A stretch of 64,000 nt of DNA. It comes from Anaerolineae bacterium. Its GTDB lineage: Bacteria; Chloroflexota; Anaerolineae; Aggregatilineales; Phototrophicaceae. Numbering within the stretch: the first letter of the stretch is position 1; each line of letters starts with the position of its first letter. The notes under the pieces were generated by a model. That model saw only the letters and a list, made by a program, of their open reading frames with translations, did not search any database and was not told the origin of the DNA. Shown in pieces: positions 27,261 to 36,724 of the stretch. The stretch lies in NCBI GenBank assembly GCA_022843745.1, contig JALHNB010000013.1:100716-164715 (forward strand), written 5' to 3'. A program made the translations under genes and the position numbers.

Positions 27261-28025
27261 TTAATCCTTTTTGCCAACGAACAGGCCGCGACGGTAAATC
27301 TCATCGGGTCGTTTATAGATGTGCCGGATGTCGGCCTGCGACATAAACACAGGTTCGCCAACCGTACACGCTCCCGCGAAAATATGCGCCGCCTTGACGC
27401 ACATCGCTGTGATGTTCACTGCTTCGGTTGGCGTTTGCGCTAGAGCGATCAGGCCGTGATTTTTGAGCAGAATGACCTTTGGCGCTTCGCCGTTTTCGTC
27501 CATGTATATTCGCGTGTGAGTGCGGATCGCTTGCGCCAGCGGTAAGCCGGGGTCAGCATAAGGCACGAAAACCGAAGACGGCCCACACAGGACGCACTCA
27601 TCCGGGAATAGGCGGTTGGCAGCAAATTGTTCCGCGCGGGTGCTGCACAGGATTCGGTTGACGGCTGTCGGATGGGTGTGCGCGATGTAGCGGACACCGC
27701 ATTCCGCCAGCAGCATCGCGTGAAAGGTGACTTCTACCGACGGACGGGCAGGTGAGTCAGCGTTGACCCGCGCTGCCATCATCGCCTGCTGGATAAACTC
27801 GCGATCATCGACGGGATGTTCGAACAAGTCGAGAATCGGCGCGAAGCGGACGGCGACAAAACCCTCGCGTCCGATGCCGTTCATCTGCTGACCGCTGGCT
27901 TTAATCCAGAAGGTGTCGTCATCAATGCGATACGACGTGTTGCCCTCGCCGATAATCACATAATCCATATGCGGTTGGCCGAGGGTGCGTGTCATTTCGA
28001 CAAATTGGTCAAGGGAGTCAGTCAT
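27261..28025 (-). CDS. Class II aldolase/adducin-domain protein, probable rhamnulose-1-phosphate aldolase
   Basis: Zinc-dependent class II aldolase fold. GEGNTSYRI near residues 27-35 and ASGQQMNGI near 43 are the phosphate-binding segments; HTHPTAVNRIL near 137-147 and LKNHGLIA near 200 carry the zinc histidines. In a cluster with rhamnose isomerase and rhamnulokinase its expected reaction is cleavage of L-rhamnulose-1-phosphate to DHAP and lactaldehyde. The 254-residue sequence is not the classic E. coli RhaD type, so the exact role is inferred from context. ATG overlaps the kinase stop as TAATG. Confidence 0.78.
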   Translation of the reverse strand: MTDSLDQFVEMTRTLGQPHMDYVIIGEGNTSYRIDDDTFWIKASGQQMNGIGREGFVAVRFAPILDLFEHPVDDREFIQQAMMAARVNADSPARPSVEVTFHAMLLAECGVRYIAHTHPTAVNRILCSTRAEQFAANRLFPDECVLCGPSSVFVPYADPGLPLAQAIRTHTRIYMDENGEAPKVILLKNHGLIALAQTPTEAVNITAMCVKAAHIFAGACTVGEPVFMSQADIRHIYKRPDEIYRRGLFVGKKD

Positions 28026-29461
28026 TATGCGCCCACCAATGCTTTGAAACGTTCAAAATTTTCCGCCCATGAGGACGACTGTTGCGGCTCATAGCGGACG
28101 AGATTGACCGTGCGGCTGAGGACTTCACGCGCCTGACTGATATTCGCCAGTTCGCCCAGGCTGATGAGCTGGACAATCGCGTTGCCAATCGCCGTCGCTT
28201 CAATCGGCCCTGCCAGCACAACCCGCCCAGTGGCATCCGCCGTCATCTGGCAAAGCAGCTTATTTTGCGTACCGCCGCCGATGATATGCAGATGGTCAAC
28301 TGTGCGACCACTGAGCGTGATGAGATTTTCCAGTACGAGGTGATATTTGAGCGCGAGGCTTTCGTAGATCGTTCGCATCACCTGTCCCACCGACTCCGGT
28401 ATCGGTTGACCTGTCCGGCGGCAAAATTCGCGGATTCGCGCGGGCATATCGCCTGGGGGCAAAAACGCCGGGTCGTCGGGGTCGATCAGACTGCGGAAAG
28501 GCTCGGCGTGGGCGGCTTCGGTGGCTAACTGCTCATAATTGTAATCGCTACCTTGTTCGCGCCATGCTGCCCGTGACTGCTGCGCCAGCCACAAACCCGC
28601 TACATTTTTCAAAAAGCGCGTGGTGTTATAAGCACCGCCTTCGTTGGTCAGATTTGCGGCATAAATCGCGTCGTTAATCACCGGCTTGTCGATTTCCAGA
28701 CCGATCAGACTCCACGTGCCGCTGCTGAGATAGGCAAAATTCGAAGTCGTCGCCGGGACACCGACCACAGCGCTGCCCGTATCGTGCGCGGCGGGTGCGA
28801 TCACCGGGATGCCGTTGTAATTGCCAATCTGCGTCCCCGGTTGCACTATTTCCGGGAAAATATGGGTTGGCACACCCAGCGCAGTCAGCGTTTCAAAATC
28901 CCAGTTGGCGGTGCGCGGATTGTAAAATTGGGTTGTCGTCGCATTGCTGAATTCGCACACACGCGCCCCGGTGAGCCAGTAATTAATCAGATCGGGCATT
29001 GTCAGAAACGTGGAGGCTACTTCCAATTGATGACTTTTGGCATGGGAGAGGCTGGCAATCTGATAAAGTGTGTTCAGGATGATAAATTGGATGCCTGTAC
29101 GCTCGAAAACCGTGCGGCGCGGCACTCGTTCAAATACCCATTCCATCATGCCTTCGGTGCGCTGGTCGCGGTAATGCACCGGATTGCCTAGTAGCTTACC
29201 GTCGCGATCCAGCAGCGCGAAATCGACACCCCAGGTGTCGACACCAATGCTCGATATGTCCGCAGTTGCCATGTGAATGCCGCTGGTGATCTCGTGCCAC
29301 AGCCGAAGCACATCCCAATGGAGCGTCCCGCGTGTCAGTACCGGAATATTCGGGAAACGGTGAATATCTTCGAGCGTCAGTTGTTCGCCATCAAATCCGA
29401 CCTGGATGACGCGTCCGGATTCTGCGCCCAGATCGACGGCGATCACATTTTTTTGACTCAT
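28025..29461 (-). CDS. rhaB: Rhamnulokinase (FGGY kinase)
   Basis: Phosphorylates L-rhamnulose. The N-terminus VIAVDLGAESGRVIQV and DISSIGVDTWGVDFALLD are signatures of the RhaB branch. The phosphate loops YLSSGTWSLIGLE and HIIGGGTQNKLL (near residue 400) are intact. Length 478 is normal. I choose ATG 29461 over TTG 29464; an AAGAGA site lies just upstream. It lies 25 bases behind the DeoR regulator and overlaps the aldolase by one base. Confidence 0.9.
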   Translation of the reverse strand: MSQKNVIAVDLGAESGRVIQVGFDGEQLTLEDIHRFPNIPVLTRGTLHWDVLRLWHEITSGIHMATADISSIGVDTWGVDFALLDRDGKLLGNPVHYRDQRTEGMMEWVFERVPRRTVFERTGIQFIILNTLYQIASLSHAKSHQLEVASTFLTMPDLINYWLTGARVCEFSNATTTQFYNPRTANWDFETLTALGVPTHIFPEIVQPGTQIGNYNGIPVIAPAAHDTGSAVVGVPATTSNFAYLSSGTWSLIGLEIDKPVINDAIYAANLTNEGGAYNTTRFLKNVAGLWLAQQSRAAWREQGSDYNYEQLATEAAHAEPFRSLIDPDDPAFLPPGDMPARIREFCRRTGQPIPESVGQVMRTIYESLALKYHLVLENLITLSGRTVDHLHIIGGGTQNKLLCQMTADATGRVVLAGPIEATAIGNAIVQLISLGELANISQAREVLSRTVNLVRYEPQQSSSWAENFERFKALVGA

Positions 29462-29486
29462 CAAAAAATCTCTTTTCTATAGCGGA

Positions 29487-30293
29487 TTAATAGGTTCGGT
29501 TCGTAAGCGGGACAATATCGACCTGAACCCCTTGCTGGCGGTAATCTTCGACCAGTTCAAGCGGTACATCGCCACTCGTGATGATTCGGTTGGCGTGGTG
29601 GCCGGGAATCACGGTGTATGGCGCGACTTGTCCCCATTTGCTGCTGTCCACGATGATGACCGTCGAGACACAGCGGGCGATCATTGCTTGCTTCATGGCT
29701 ACCTCGTCGGGGTCAATATCGCTGATGCCACCGAGAATCGAGACACCCCGTGCGCCAAAAAAGCCCAGATTCATGTTGATGTCCGGCAAACCATCAGGAT
29801 GCCCGACAATCGACACCGAATCTTTTCGCAGCCTACCACCGGGGATCAGCACTTCGATGCCGGGATGATCGAGAAAACTTTGCGCGATAATCAGGTTATT
29901 GGTGACGATGGTCAGGCGGGTGACACTTTTGAGAAAGGGGACAAGCGCGTAAGCTGTCGTGCTGGCATCCAGGGCGATGCTGTCGCCTTCCCGCACGAGA
30001 CGCGCCGCCGCCGCACCAATCGCATTTTTAGCGTCGGCATTGCGGGTATTGCGCACGTCAAATGAGAGTTCCGCCGGAAAATTGCCGTCAACCTGTTTGC
30101 GGACAGCGCCGCCATATGTGCGTTCGAGCAGCCCGTCATCCTCCAGCGCCCGCAGATCATGGCGAATGGTCACGGTGCTGACATTCATCGAATCACTGAG
30201 TTCTTTGACCGACACGCGCCCGTTCTGTCGAAGCTGGTCGATGATGGCGCGTCGCCGTTCCGCAACGAATAAAGGTTCAGGTATATTTGACAT
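29487..30293 (-). CDS. DeoR-family transcriptional regulator of the rhamnose cluster
   Basis: Sugar-phosphate-responsive repressor. Residues about 8-55 form the DeoR helix-turn-helix (RRAIIDQLRQNGRVSVKELSDSMNVSTVTIRHDL by sequence order) and DGLLERTYGGAV is the classic DeoR wing. The sensor domain has DASTTAYALVPFL and VTNNLIIAQ. I choose the ATG at 30293; the upstream TTG at 30332 would overlap the promoter region. It is divergent from rhamnose isomerase with 82 bases between, and likely controls both directions, sensing a rhamnose-derived phosphate. Confidence 0.88.
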   Translation of the reverse strand: MSNIPEPLFVAERRRAIIDQLRQNGRVSVKELSDSMNVSTVTIRHDLRALEDDGLLERTYGGAVRKQVDGNFPAELSFDVRNTRNADAKNAIGAAAARLVREGDSIALDASTTAYALVPFLKSVTRLTIVTNNLIIAQSFLDHPGIEVLIPGGRLRKDSVSIVGHPDGLPDINMNLGFFGARGVSILGGISDIDPDEVAMKQAMIARCVSTVIIVDSSKWGQVAPYTVIPGHHANRIITSGDVPLELVEDYRQQGVQVDIVPLTNRTY

Positions 30294-30375
30294 CGTTTTC
30301 TCGAAGCGATAATCTGAAAAGGAATGAAACAAAACACAAGTAATTTTACCCGTTTTTGCTCAAGGATAAAATAAA

Positions 30376-31590
30376 ATGAATGTTCAAGCAGATTATAGCC
30401 GTTTAGCCGAACGTCTGACACAACAAGGTATTGATGTCGAGGCGGTCAAGGAGAAGCTCAAGACGCAGCACATCGAAACGCCGTCATGGGGTTATGGCAA
30501 CAGTGGCACGCGCTTCAAAGTATTTTCGTGGCAGGGCGCTGCCCGGAATATCAACGAAAAACTGGCGGACGCGGGCTATATCCACAAGCTGACGGGTGTC
30601 GCTCCAACCGTTGCGATCCATATCCCCTGGGACAAAACTGACGATTGGGCAGGCATGGCTGAATATGCTAAATCGCAGGGAGTCGGCATCGGCGCGGTGA
30701 ACCCAAACGTTTTCCAGGATGACCAGTATAAACTCGGCAGCATTACCAATCCCTCCGGCGCGGTGCGTGAGGAAGCGCTGGCGCATATGGTCGAATGCTG
30801 CGAAATCATGGGGAAAACAGGCAGCGAAATTCTGAGCCTGTGGTTCGCCGACGGTACGAACTACGCCGGACAGGACAATATCCGCGAACGCAAGCACCGC
30901 ATGGAAGAAGCTTTCGCCGAAACCTATAAGCATCTGCCAGCGGGTGGACGCATGGTGATCGAATACAAATTTTTCGAACCCGCGTTTTATCACACCGATC
31001 TCGCCGACTGGGGCATGTCGTATGCCTGCTGCCTGAAATTGGGGCCGCAGGCTCAGGTATTGGTCGATACCGGACATCATGCGCAGGGAACGAATATCGC
31101 GCACATTGTCGCCTTTTTGCTGGACGAGGGGCGACTCGGCGGTTTCCACTTCAATGCACGCCGCTACGCCGATGACGACCTGATCGTTGGGACGAATAAC
31201 CCCTTCGAACTGTTCGAGATTTATCACGAATTGGTGTCCGCGGGTGATCTGGCGAAAGATGTGGCTTACATGATCGACCAGAGCCATAACATCGAGCCAA
31301 AATTGGAAGCCATGCTCGTGAGTATTCTCAACTGCCAGACGGCCTACGCCAAAGCGCTGATTGTGGATCGCAAACTGCTGAATCAGCGGCAGCTTGAAGG
31401 TGATGTTTTAGGCGCGCACCGCGTTCTGGTTGATGCCTACGAGACGGATGTGCGTCCGCTATTGGCACAGGCGCGTATCGAAATCGGGCGTGATCCTGAT
31501 CCGATGGCTGCCTACCGCGCCGATAATTACGCCAAGCGCGTCGCCGAAGAACGCGGCACAATCGACGCTAGCGGCGGGTATCCGGGGTAA
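30376..31590 (+). CDS. rhaI: L-rhamnose isomerase (RhaI type)
   Basis: Converts L-rhamnose to L-rhamnulose. The 404-residue TIM-barrel protein fits the Pseudomonas stutzeri/Bacillus RhaI type rather than E. coli Rha[17 protein letters not shown] near the N-terminus, [54 protein letters not shown] and [16 protein letters not shown] supply the metal and substrate residues. An AAGGATAAA stretch precedes ATG 30376. It is transcribed away from deoR-rhaB-aldolase. Confidence 0.93.
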   Translation: MNVQADYSRLAERLTQQGIDVEAVKEKLKTQHIETPSWGYGNSGTRFKVFSWQGAARNINEKLADAGYIHKLTGVAPTVAIHIPWDKTDDWAGMAEYAKSQGVGIGAVNPNVFQDDQYKLGSITNPSGAVREEALAHMVECCEIMGKTGSEILSLWFADGTNYAGQDNIRERKHRMEEAFAETYKHLPAGGRMVIEYKFFEPAFYHTDLADWGMSYACCLKLGPQAQVLVDTGHHAQGTNIAHIVAFLLDEGRLGGFHFNARRYADDDLIVGTNNPFELFEIYHELVSAGDLAKDVAYMIDQSHNIEPKLEAMLVSILNCQTAYAKALIVDRKLLNQRQLEGDVLGAHRVLVDAYETDVRPLLAQARIEIGRDPDPMAAYRADNYAKRVAEERGTIDASGGYPG

Positions 31591-31601
31591 ATCGAATATG
31601 C

Positions 31602-31628
31602 TAAGGGCGGGTTTCATACTCGCCCTTA
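31602..31628. terminator. Hairpin between convergent rhaI and HerA-like gene
   Basis: TAAGGGCG (31602-31609) and CGCCCTTA (31621-31628) form a perfect 8-bp stem that extends by three more pairs with one wobble. It lies 12 bases after the rhaI stop and 19 bases from the HerA stop, where a bidirectional terminator is expected. The T-run is weak. Confidence 0.5.
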
Positions 31629-31646
31629 ATGTAAATCTCTGCTTTG

Positions 31647-33878
31647 CTAAAATGGAACGTCGTCTGCATCATCAGGAGGAGGTGGAAAATCTTCATATGA
31701 GTTCCCAGGTTGCGTATCAACGCTAAAAACAAGATTGGGTTTTGGAAACACTTTTTCAAAATCCGAATATTCATTTAGTTTGATAATAAGTGGATTCTGA
31801 GTGTTTAGCGCTTTTCCATAAGCGACACATTGCCTCGGTGGCAATGATGATAATAATTCAGTGTAGCTTTCTCCAAGATAATTGCTCAAAAATTCCATTC
31901 CAGTTTTATCAAAAGTTTGAAGTGCGAAAATTGTATTGCACTGATTTAAGATAGATTTGGTCACATGCGCGGTTCTTTGAGTTATTAATAGACACCCAAG
32001 CCCATACTTCCTTCCCTGTAAAATGGCTTTAGCGGTGGCATTAGAGGCATTCCGATCCCCTTCAAATGACACAGCATTGTGTTCCGGTACTAGGGCATGG
32101 GCTTCTTCAAGCACGATACATAACTTCGCTTTTGCGGTAGTGCTATGCTGAATATATCTGAGGATTTCCTCCGTTACTATTCGCGTGATTTGAGCTGGTG
32201 TCAATTTTGAAAAGGCTGCCTTGTTATTGTAGGCACCTCGCGATTGTTCGGTAACATCAAACTTGAACGGATTGAATATTCTTAGCCCCCATTCGGGATC
32301 TGTCATGAATTCCTTAATATGGTTGGCGATTTCATTTCCGAATTCAGGATGATTTCCTCCCGTTCCCTGATTGTCATCGACTTTTTCTATGTAGGAATCA
32401 ATAGATACTGAGATTGTTTCGTCTGACGAATTCTGCTTTTCCTGATTCACATAAACGCCCAATTTTGAGGCATATTCACCAGTGATGTCAAATACAAATA
32501 CCCGAATCCCCTGATTTAACATTCTAATAATAAGCTCAACAGCCAGATGCGTTTTTCCTGTTCCTAGAACCCCTAAAATCGCTGTATTATGGGTTACAAG
32601 TTTGTCCCAATCAACTGTAAGTCCATAATCTGTTTGAGGAATGTGTCCAATACAATGTTCTGTGAAATTATATGCTATAGGATCAAAGAAATACGCCGGA
32701 GTGTATGGCTGAGGCACCCAAGGGACATATTCCATTTGCTTTGTTTGAGAGTTCCATTTTCCGATTTTGCGTGCCTCAACCTGTAAGTAGCCGTGTAGGT
32801 CAGCTTGTTCAAGGTTTTCGCTGCGTGTTATTCCGTTAATTATTTGAAAAAGCACTTCATCATTTTGAATTTGGAGAGATATTAATTGACCCTCGAAAAT
32901 GTGAACCCCATTGTTAACTAATTCGATTCTCACTACGTTAATGTTGCTGCCCTCGGTGATGAATCCCGCTAACCTATTTTTATTCTTATACAGGTCACAG
33001 TCCAGCCAAGCCCCTTCGATTGATTGTTCATCGCACTTCGCAATTAGACCCGCTTCTGGTAATAGGCTGAATTTAATATTATCTTTAGGCACTTCAGATG
33101 CAAAGATCAATGCGGATACCCAACTTTGATCTGTTAGTGTGTAGCGATTAGTAATTATCGCAAGCTGACATGTATCGCGCAGACTATATGTAACTACTAA
33201 ATCACCAAAGGAAAAGAATGTATTTGGCTCAACTTCGATTCTAATAATATTGGGTTCGCGCCACGAAATTATCTTGCCAACGTATTGAGGCAATTTTGAA
33301 AGATTCTGATTCTTTTCACGGATGCGTTTATATACTAGCCAAGATCGTTCGAGGATACTGCCGTTGACAATGACAACCCAAAATACCGATAGCCAGAATA
33401 TCTGATGGACATTTGACGCATGATATGTAACTAACGACAGAAAAAATATCCCTGTAAACAAGAATTTTGGATCACCCAGAGCACCAGCAACACGCGTGAA
33501 GATCTCACCTAGCTTTTTTCGGTTTGGCTTGGTGGTGTCAAGCTGAAACATTGCAAAAATAGCGATAATAGAAACAGCTATAGCAAAGATTGAGTAAATC
33601 AACCACAAATTCTGGACTGTAGTATCTACTTTAGTTTCAGTTAGGAATACGACAATTGATGTTGAAAATGCCGCAAAACTGTTTTGTATGGCATCTTTCG
33701 GCGCAGTGAAATAGGGTGCAGATAAAAATGCGGCAAGGAAGAATGCTATGAATGCTGCCCAAAACCACAAGTGAGTTGGAATTAGTTGTGTAAAAAGGAG
33801 GGAGTTGGCAAACAACAATATGACTATGTATATGATTAGTGCTATAGCACGTTGTGGCTGGGTAAGTTGACCGGTCAT
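31647..33878 (-). CDS. Membrane-anchored HerA-like ATPase with an SSB-like C-terminal tail
   Basis: A 743-residue protein. The first 185 residues hold about six hydrophobic segments (for example near 12-28, 35-54, 90-110, 138-178). A beta-rich middle part follows, compatible with a HAS-barrel. The ATPase domain starts near 430: Walker A GVLGTGKTH near 437, FVFDITGEY, Walker B CIVLEEAHALVPE near 590, and GLGCLLITQRTAHV. This is the HerA/FtsK-superfamily DUF87 type, which translocates along DNA. The final residues PPPPDDADDVPF closely resemble the acidic DDDIPF tip of bacterial SSB. Base composition is clearly AT-richer than the neighbours and no operon partner exists, so acquisition by transfer is likely. 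Role unknown; DNA repair or defence are possible. Confidence 0.8.
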   Translation of the reverse strand: MTGQLTQPQRAIALIIYIVILLFANSLLFTQLIPTHLWFWAAFIAFFLAAFLSAPYFTAPKDAIQNSFAAFSTSIVVFLTETKVDTTVQNLWLIYSIFAIAVSIIAIFAMFQLDTTKPNRKKLGEIFTRVAGALGDPKFLFTGIFFLSLVTYHASNVHQIFWLSVFWVVIVNGSILERSWLVYKRIREKNQNLSKLPQYVGKIISWREPNIIRIEVEPNTFFSFGDLVVTYSLRDTCQLAIITNRYTLTDQSWVSALIFASEVPKDNIKFSLLPEAGLIAKCDEQSIEGAWLDCDLYKNKNRLAGFITEGSNINVVRIELVNNGVHIFEGQLISLQIQNDEVLFQIINGITRSENLEQADLHGYLQVEARKIGKWNSQTKQMEYVPWVPQPYTPAYFFDPIAYNFTEHCIGHIPQTDYGLTVDWDKLVTHNTAILGVLGTGKTHLAVELIIRMLNQGIRVFVFDITGEYASKLGVYVNQEKQNSSDETISVSIDSYIEKVDDNQGTGGNHPEFGNEIANHIKEFMTDPEWGLRIFNPFKFDVTEQSRGAYNNKAAFSKLTPAQITRIVTEEILRYIQHSTTAKAKLCIVLEEAHALVPEHNAVSFEGDRNASNATAKAILQGRKYGLGCLLITQRTAHVTKSILNQCNTIFALQTFDKTGMEFLSNYLGESYTELLSSLPPRQCVAYGKALNTQNPLIIKLNEYSDFEKVFPKPNLVFSVDTQPGNSYEDFPPPPDDADDVPF

Positions 33879-33920
33879 CTGGATTCATGCTTTCGTTACT
33901 ACATAATGTGCATCCGCTTA

Positions 33921-33926
33921 ATTATA
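33921..33926 (-). promoter_or_regulatory. Candidate -10 box for the HerA-like gene
   Basis: A perfect TATAAT on the minus strand, 42 bases ahead of the start codon in an AT-rich stretch. No good -35 box is seen. Confidence 0.3.
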
Positions 33927-33992
33927 GTAAATAATTCTCGAATGTTTAGTGAATATGGTAGGAATTTATTAACCTGATGCTTTCTATCATGC

Positions 33993-34973
33993 TTATGCCA
34001 CTGGCCTATCATAAAATCCCGCAATCGCCTGCGCCATCTCCGCAATTGCTTCGCGTAATTCCAACGGCTCGATCACCTCGGCCTGCGTACCCAGCCCCAT
34101 AATATTCGTTCGCGCGGATTCAATGCTCTCAAACGTGAACATGGCCTCCAGCCAGCCATTAATCGGCGATTTCGCGGCCTCGTCAAGACGTTTGCGGATA
34201 CCCTCGCCCCAAAGAAGCGGTAGCAAGACGGCGATTTCCGGTGTGATGCGCAGTTTCACAGGGTACTGCGGGCGATTGGCTTCAAATTCGGCACACCAAT
34301 CCGACCAATACGCCGCGAGATCGAAATGTGTCTCGCGCGTGAAACAGGCTTCGCAAATCGCGACGGCATTGATGCGCGAGACGCGGTAAACGCGCATATC
34401 GTCGCCAATGGATGCCACCAGATACCAGACCGTCGCTTTGGCAACCAGCCCGTAAGGATTAATGAGTCGTTCGCCATACGAGCCATCACCGCGTTGATAG
34501 GCAATGTAGACCTGTCGATCATGCCAGATGGCCTCCTGCAATGTTTGGAGATGAGGGACGGATTCTTGAGGCTGAAACCAACTGCCCGAATCAAAATAGA
34601 TACGCTGGCGCATGTGTTCCGCATCACGAAGTTGAGAGGTGGGCAGGGAGGCTGAAAGTTTGAGCTGGGCGATTTCCGATGCCTGCGTCAAACCCAGATC
34701 AGCTAACGGCTTTTGCGCTGCGCCGGACATAAATAACGTGCGAACTTCATCTTCGGTCAATCCGGTCAGGTTCGTCCGGTAGCTGTCTAGCAGGGCATAT
34801 CCCCCGCCCGGCCCGTGATCCCCATAAACCGGGATTCCCGCCGCGCCCAGTGCATCAAAGTCACGATATATCGTTCGCTCGGAGACTTCGAGTTTTTCGG
34901 CCAGTTCACGTGCGGTCATGCGTCCACGAGTTTGCAAAAGAAGCATCAACGAAAGCAAACGGTCAGCGCGCAT
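33993..34973 (-). CDS. WYL-domain transcriptional regulator (YafY type)
   Basis: DNA-binding regulator. Residues 1-60 are a winged helix (ADRLLSLMLLLQTRGRMTARELAEKLEVSERTIYRD by order) followed by GIPVYGDHGPGGGYAL. The WYL domain lies at about 135-215 and includes RLINPYGLVAKATVWYLVAS with the eponymous Trp-Tyr-Leu, then RVYRVSRI. A C-terminal WCX-like region ends the protein. I choose ATG 34973, preceded by GGGGGAC, rather than the upstream codons. It is divergent from the small gene at 35096, with a perfect inverted repeat between them that is a natural operator. Confidence 0.9.
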   Translation of the reverse strand: MRADRLLSLMLLLQTRGRMTARELAEKLEVSERTIYRDFDALGAAGIPVYGDHGPGGGYALLDSYRTNLTGLTEDEVRTLFMSGAAQKPLADLGLTQASEIAQLKLSASLPTSQLRDAEHMRQRIYFDSGSWFQPQESVPHLQTLQEAIWHDRQVYIAYQRGDGSYGERLINPYGLVAKATVWYLVASIGDDMRVYRVSRINAVAICEACFTRETHFDLAAYWSDWCAEFEANRPQYPVKLRITPEIAVLLPLLWGEGIRKRLDEAAKSPINGWLEAMFTFESIESARTNIMGLGTQAEVIEPLELREAIAEMAQAIAGFYDRPVA

Positions 34974-35025
34974 GATTTGTCCCCCTAGATCAAATTTTCG
35001 CTTTTCATATTGTATCACAAGAAAC

Positions 35026-35044
35026 ACTGACAGTAGGTGTCAGT
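35026..35044. promoter_or_regulatory. Inverted-repeat operator between WYL regulator and small gene
   Basis: ACTGACA (35026-35032) and TGTCAGT (35038-35044) form a perfect 7-bp inverted repeat with a five-base spacer, midway between two divergent starts. It is the expected site for autoregulation by the WYL protein and control of the 73-residue protein. Confidence 0.6.
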
Positions 35045-35095
35045 CATTTCGTGCTACTATATGAGAACAGATGTGCTTACGCAAAGGAGCGAACC

Positions 35096-35317
35096 ATGTG
35101 GGACTATCTGAACCTCGGCCAGGAACGAATCGATGAATTGAACCGACAAGCTGAAAATCATCGTCTCGTCCAGGAAGCAGAACAACAGGGTCGCGTTGTA
35201 CACAGCGGCATCTATCGTACCGTCCGCGTTTATACTGGCAAACTTCTCATCGCCGCTGGTCAATTCATGGTTGCGCGTTCCGGCGGAACAACCGACCTGA
35301 AACCAGAGGCTATATAA
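35096..35317 (+). CDS. Small protein of unknown function controlled by the WYL regulator
   Basis: A 73-residue protein starting MWDYLNLGQERIDELNRQAE. The first 40 residues are predicted amphipathic helix, and the C-terminal third (TGKLLIAAGQFMVARSGG) is hydrophobic enough to lie against or in a membrane. AAAGGAG precedes ATG 35096 with five bases of spacing, so this start is preferred to an in-frame codon at 35051. It has a likely operator ahead and a hairpin terminator behind, so it is a true single gene. I do not recognise the family. Confidence 0.75.
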   Translation: MWDYLNLGQERIDELNRQAENHRLVQEAEQQGRVVHSGIYRTVRVYTGKLLIAAGQFMVARSGGTTDLKPEAI

Positions 35318-35357
35318 CAACCGAAATCGGCTGAGAATACACACAGCTATCTACCAG

Positions 35358-35390
35358 TGAGGCAAGCCATGCGGTTTGCCTCATTTGGTT
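35358..35390 (+). terminator. Rho-independent terminator of the small gene
   Basis: TGAGGCAA at 35358-35365 pairs with TTGCCTCA at 35376-35383; with a wobble the stem reaches 11 bp around a four-base loop. A T-rich tract (TTTGGTTTG) follows directly. Confidence 0.6.
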
Positions 35391-35403
35391 TGTGGTGGTG
35401 GTA

Positions 35404-35430
35404 CAGGGGCAGGTCTCAGACCAGCCCCTA
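35404..35430. repeat. GTAGGGGCG-family palindrome (diverged)
   Basis: AGGGGC and GGTCT are mirrored as AGACC and GCCCCTACAAATG with one mismatch. It lies between the small gene and the convergent SH3-domain gene, 12 bases from the latter's stop. Confidence 0.6.
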
Positions 35431-35441
35431 CAAATGACGGA

Positions 35442-36644
35442 TTATCGTACAGGTAATTCCATGCACGAATCACTGACTCGTATAAATTCACCACTGACCC
35501 AACCTTCCTGATCTTCATAAATCGTCAACCACCAGGTCGAATCTTCGCTCCGCGCGAAAAGCGTGATTGTCGAGTTGAAGGGAACGACGACCAAGACTTC
35601 GGCATCGAAATTGGGCGCAGCGCGGATATTCAGGTTGTAATCGACCAGTGCCAGACATGGATTCGGCAGCGTGGGTGTCATCGTTGCCGTTGGTGTGGCG
35701 AAGCGCTGGCGGGTCGCTGTCGCGCTGGGGGAAGGGCGAGGCGTGCGCGTTAATGTTGGGGTGCGGGTAGCGGTCAAGGTTGGTGCGGCAGTGGCTGTAA
35801 AAGCCTGTGTTGGTGTCAATGTCGGTGCTTCCGTCGCCATCAATAACGCCGATAAATCGTCCAGGCGATCCGTCTCAACCGGGCTGTTAATGGCGGTGCG
35901 GATGAAAAATTCGAGATTGCTCAAAACGAGCGCACCCTGAAGTCGGTTGACCTGACCTTCGCTCATCAGCGTTTGAATCTGTGTGCGCGTCAGATCAACC
36001 ACATCTTTGACCACTTCGTCCAGATCGCCATCATTATTTTCGATCAATTTGGCGACGGTCATGCCATCCTTGTTTAGTTGATCGACCATCGCCGCGTTAT
36101 CAAGGCCGGTTGTCTCGCCCACGATCACAAAAATATTGCGAAAAAAGCGCGTGAACTGCTCCTGAATCGCCGAATTTTCCGTTTCAGTGGCATCGCCCTG
36201 GGGCGTTTGGGGTATTGGTGACGAAACCGCGCTTACAGCAGGAATATCTGGCGCGATATAAAAATAGGCACCTATAAACGGCACAGTGAATGTTGATACG
36301 ATGAGCAGAATGCCCATGCCGATGCCAAGAATCCCGCGCGATTGTGTGAGGTTGCGCGGTGTGCGATATAATTCGGCGATGAAAATCAGAAGCCCGGTTA
36401 CGATGACCGTCGCCGCGATGCCAATAACGATGCGATTGATGAGAGGCTGCGGAGTCTCGCCCGAATGATTTTCGATCAACCCCCACAGTGAAACGCCCAT
36501 CGTCACGAACGCCAGCGTTGTGCCGATAAACCCTAACCGTGTTTTGCCCCTGATAGTCTGAAAAATATTGTTGAGGACAAAAAGAAGCGCGAAAAAGCCG
36601 CCAAATGCCAGTAAGAGAAGTCCCATCAATGGCGCACCTATCAA
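35442..36644 (-). CDS. Membrane protein with Thr/Pro-rich linker and C-terminal SH3b domain
   Basis: The first 130 residues hold four hydrophobic segments (about 6-28, 38-56, 71-90, 104-128). A soluble part follows (150-270) with TTGLDNAAMVDQLNKDGMTVAKLIENN, then a long Thr/Pro/Ala-rich linker near 272-325 in the style of PTLTPTQAFTATAAP. The C-terminal 70 residues are a bacterial SH3 domain (NLNIRAAPNFDAEVLVVVPF ... EGWVSGEFIRV) of the type that binds cell-wall or extracellular ligands. The likely layout is membrane anchor, spacer, outward-facing SH3. Function unknown; isolated from its neighbours in both directions. Confidence 0.75.
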   Translation of the reverse strand: MIGAPLMGLLLLAFGGFFALLFVLNNIFQTIRGKTRLGFIGTTLAFVTMGVSLWGLIENHSGETPQPLINRIVIGIAATVIVTGLLIFIAELYRTPRNLTQSRGILGIGMGILLIVSTFTVPFIGAYFYIAPDIPAVSAVSSPIPQTPQGDATETENSAIQEQFTRFFRNIFVIVGETTGLDNAAMVDQLNKDGMTVAKLIENNDGDLDEVVKDVVDLTRTQIQTLMSEGQVNRLQGALVLSNLEFFIRTAINSPVETDRLDDLSALLMATEAPTLTPTQAFTATAAPTLTATRTPTLTRTPRPSPSATATRQRFATPTATMTPTLPNPCLALVDYNLNIRAAPNFDAEVLVVVPFNSTITLFARSEDSTWWLTIYEDQEGWVSGEFIRVSDSCMELPVR

Positions 36645-36724
36645 CTTGATTTAAAATCGTCTGCTTATCATTATGCGCTTGGTTTTTGATGTTTGATAGG
36701 GGAATCCTGCTAACTATTTAACGA

